Position numbers and translations under genes: made by a program
Source: Streptomyces sp. DHE7-1
Lineage (GTDB): Bacteria > Actinomycetota > Actinomycetes > Streptomycetales > Streptomycetaceae
Direction: 5' to 3'
Length of the DNA: 64,000 nt
Assembly: GCA_016432725.1 (NCBI GenBank)
Contig: JACJDG010000003.1
Coordinates: forward strand, 3,472,001-3,536,000
Notes under the pieces: model-generated
Database searches by the model: none
Seen by the model: only the letters and a program-made list of their open reading frames with translations
Told to the model about the DNA's origin: nothing
Shown here: positions 62,284-64,000 of the stretch, piece by piece
Layout of the letters: each line of letters opens with the position of its first letter
Position numbering within the stretch: position 1 is the stretch's first letter

Positions 62284-63561
62284 ATGGCGGACCTGAGCAC
62301 CAGTCAACTGATCGTCATAGGCGTCATCGTGGTCGTCGTGCTCGCGCTGATCGTTCTCGGTCTGCGGCGCGGATCGCTGAAAAGCGCCAATTTCCAGGGT
62401 CTGGGCGTGAGCGCCGGCGTGGAAGGCGGCGAGGAGACCGCGCCGCTCACGGACCAGACCGTGCAGACGGACGACTTCAAGTCCAAGCGATCCGTGATGC
62501 GGATCGTGAAGAGCGCCAGAACGTCCTTCAAGAGGACCCGGTTCACGGACACCACCCTGGAGATCCTTCCGGACGACGGCACGGCCGCACCCGGCCGAAC
62601 GGGCACCGAGCCCCCTCCCCCGGCCAGAACACGCCGTGACGGCGGCGTGCCCCTGGGGACGCGAGGGCTCGGCGGAACGAATCGGACAGAGCGGCGGGGA
62701 GAACCGGTGCCCGAACCGGCGGAGGACCACCGGCACATCGATCGTGCCGATCAGTTGGCACAGGCGGCGCGCCTCACGGCCCGGGACGCACGGCGGGACG
62801 AGGAACGCCAGGCGCTGTTCTTCGAGGGACCGGAGGACATCGGCAAGTCGTCCCTGCTGTTCGAGATCTACGAGCGGCACAGGGCGGACGGCGTCTACTT
62901 CGTCGATCTGTCACGCATGGCCATGGAGCACGAGGTGCTCGAGACACTGGCGATGCAGGCGCGCGGCCAGCGGGTCGACGTGCCCAGCTATCGCACCACC
63001 CGTGACCGGTTCGCGGAGCAGTCCGCGTCCACACAGGTCAGCTTCACCAACGTACGGGTCCGGAACTCGGCGTTACAGCTGCTCGCGCAGGCCGAGGACC
63101 GGAGCCTGCGGACCGACGCGCTGAGCGACGCCCTGCTGGACAACCTGGTCGGCGGCACCCGCAGGCCGGTGATCTGCCTCGACGCGTTCGAGGCGTGCGC
63201 CCAGCCGATGCGGGACTGGCTGGGGCGCAGGCTGCTGCCCAACCTGCTGACCCGGCGCGAGGTCAGCGTCTTCGTCGCCGGACGAGAGACGCCCCGCCTG
63301 TCCCGACCGTACTCCGGAGCCGTGCACACGCTCGTGCTGCCACCGTTCGACGTGGACGCCGTGCACGACTGGATCGAGGCGCTCGGGTTCGCCAGCCTCC
63401 GGGACAAGGCCGTGACCATCCAGCGGACGCACGGTGGCGTGCCGGGGCTCCTGGCCGAGTTCTTCGCCTACCACATGGAGCCGGAGGAGGCCGTCCCCGC
63501 GCACCCGGACGGCAATCGGCCCAGCGGCGGCACCGACGATCACGACGGCAGGGACGGCTGA
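62284..63561 (+). CDS. Membrane-anchored P-loop NTPase (STAND/AAA-like)
   Basis: 425 residues. An N-terminal helix (SQLIVIGVIVVVVLALIVLG) anchors the protein; a basic linker of about 130 residues follows (KSKRSVMRIVKSARTSFKRT). The NTPase core has a Walker A FFEGPEDIGKSSLLFEIYER near 185 (GxxxxGKS) and a Walker B-like VICLDAFEAC near 300, then REVSVFVAGRETPRL (sensor-like) and a helical end. The shape recalls STAND NTPases that recruit partners on signal binding. ATG 62284 has GGAGG 9 bases upstream. The next gene starts 4 bases after its stop. Confidence 0.78.
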   Translation: MADLSTSQLIVIGVIVVVVLALIVLGLRRGSLKSANFQGLGVSAGVEGGEETAPLTDQTVQTDDFKSKRSVMRIVKSARTSFKRTRFTDTTLEILPDDGTAAPGRTGTEPPPPARTRRDGGVPLGTRGLGGTNRTERRGEPVPEPAEDHRHIDRADQLAQAARLTARDARRDEERQALFFEGPEDIGKSSLLFEIYERHRADGVYFVDLSRMAMEHEVLETLAMQARGQRVDVPSYRTTRDRFAEQSASTQVSFTNVRVRNSALQLLAQAEDRSLRTDALSDALLDNLVGGTRRPVICLDAFEACAQPMRDWLGRRLLPNLLTRREVSVFVAGRETPRLSRPYSGAVHTLVLPPFDVDAVHDWIEALGFASLRDKAVTIQRTHGGVPGLLAEFFAYHMEPEEAVPAHPDGNRPSGGTDDHDGRDG

Positions 63562-63565
63562 GGCC

Positions 63566-64000
63566 ATGACACAGGAATCCGTCGTCCGGCAGGCACTGGC
63601 CCGCTTCGACGAACTGCCCTCGGACCAGGCCACACTGTTGCAGGCGCTCGCCGTGCACCAGTGGTTCACCGCGGGTCTCGCCGCCCACACGGCCGCCGAC
63701 CTCGGCGTGGGGGTGACACCGGAGCGGGTGACCGCGTCCCCCTTCGTGGTGAAGGACCGGGTTCCGCCTCTGGGGTCCACCGGCGGGGAGCAGTACGGCA
63801 TTCGCTCCGTCCTGCGGACCGCCCTGTACGACCGCATGCGCAGCGAGCGGCCGGCGCTGTACCGGCAGGCCCACCGGATCGCGGCCGCCTACTACCACCA
63901 GCCGCTGGAGCCGCTGCGCACCGACCGGCTCACCTGGTACGTGCACGAGATCCGGCACCTGGCGGCCTTCCGCCCGGCTCTGGCGACCGAGCGGCTCGCG
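63566..64000 (+). CDS. Helical partner of the membrane NTPase, partial
   Basis: 145 residues visible; the gene leaves the window. ATG at 63566, 4 bases after the NTPase stop, so the two form an operon. VVRQALARFDELPSDQATLL, QALAVHQWFTAGLAAHTAAD look like a winged-helix or helical lead, then YDRMRSERPALYRQAHRIAA and LTWYVHEIRHLAAF like a TPR/alpha-solenoid start. This order (P-loop NTPase, then winged helix and repeats) looks like a STAND protein divided over two genes. No name can be given. Confidence 0.7.
   Translation, partial: MTQESVVRQALARFDELPSDQATLLQALAVHQWFTAGLAAHTAADLGVGVTPERVTASPFVVKDRVPPLGSTGGEQYGIRSVLRTALYDRMRSERPALYRQAHRIAAAYYHQPLEPLRTDRLTWYVHEIRHLAAFRPALATERLA

Overview
The window is a piece of a high-GC actinobacterial chromosome, almost certainly Streptomyces: very high GC at third codon positions, many GTG/TTG starts, a DUF397/Scr1-type regulator cluster, Uma2 proteins, the futalosine menaquinone genes mqnB-mqnD, a lone groEL2 with a CIRCE operator, a DasR-type dre site in front of nagK-nagA, and a cdgB-like diguanylate cyclase. 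The gene order matches what I remember of the S. coelicolor core chromosome (mqnB-mqnD, groEL2, nagKA and cdgB regions), so most of the window is vertically inherited core DNA. I saw no rRNA, tRNA, IS element, prophage or CRISPR array. Layout. 0-6 kb: end of a secreted beta-propeller-like gene, a broken SGNH hydrolase, two Uma2 genes with identical leaders flanking an aldo/keto reductase and thpR, then a marR-MFS efflux pair. 6-11 kb: small RHH protein, AzgA-type purine permease, DUF2530 and a CtpE-like P-type ATPase. 10.7-16 kb: two tandem secreted paralogues sharing an ECF-like promoter, and a large Hsp90/sacsin-type ATPase protein. 16-19 kb: WhiJ/Scr1-like cluster (HTH, DUF397, HATPase), another HTH protein and a third Uma2. 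19-25 kb: DUF3592, DUF3027, an MFS protein, a DUF2771 lipoprotein, mqnB, mqnD and a long cold-shock protein. 25-33 kb: HAD phosphatase, membrane proteins, a helicase-C-domain protein with an XPB helicase, and a GT87 mannosyltransferase. 34-45 kb: HelD-like RNAP motor, cutC, mycothiol-dependent and GNAT enzymes, rpiR-murQ (MurNAc recycling), and an OYE flavoenzyme. 45-50 kb: groEL2, a cold-shock gene, and a SAM-I riboswitch controlling a threonine-synthase-family gene plus a sulfur-carrier gene. 50-58 kb: GpgS-like glycosyltransferase, trehalose genes otsA/otsB, and aminosugar genes (binding protein, nagK, nagA) around dre operators, then a PfkB kinase. 58-64 kb: a small secreted Cys protein, a CBM membrane protein, cdgB, a flavin reductase, and a membrane P-loop NTPase with a partner that runs off the end. 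A strong pattern runs across the whole window: about fifteen genes have their frame or their stop broken in a way that one extra C or G in a short C/G homopolymer would repair, and I saw no site needing a base removed. Many are housekeeping genes. I read this as systematic homopolymer under-calling in the sequence rather than real gene decay. It also creates an artificial rpiR-murQ fusion and a false C-terminal tail on mqnD. Functionally, the richest parts are (a) SAM riboswitch + ThrC homologue + ubiquitin-like sulfur carrier, which fits homocysteine rather than threonine synthesis; (b) the cdgB promoter, with a Crp-type palindrome beside a BldD-like box; (c) dre-controlled nagKA; and (d) a hairpin repeat that has entered two unrelated genes in the same reading frame.
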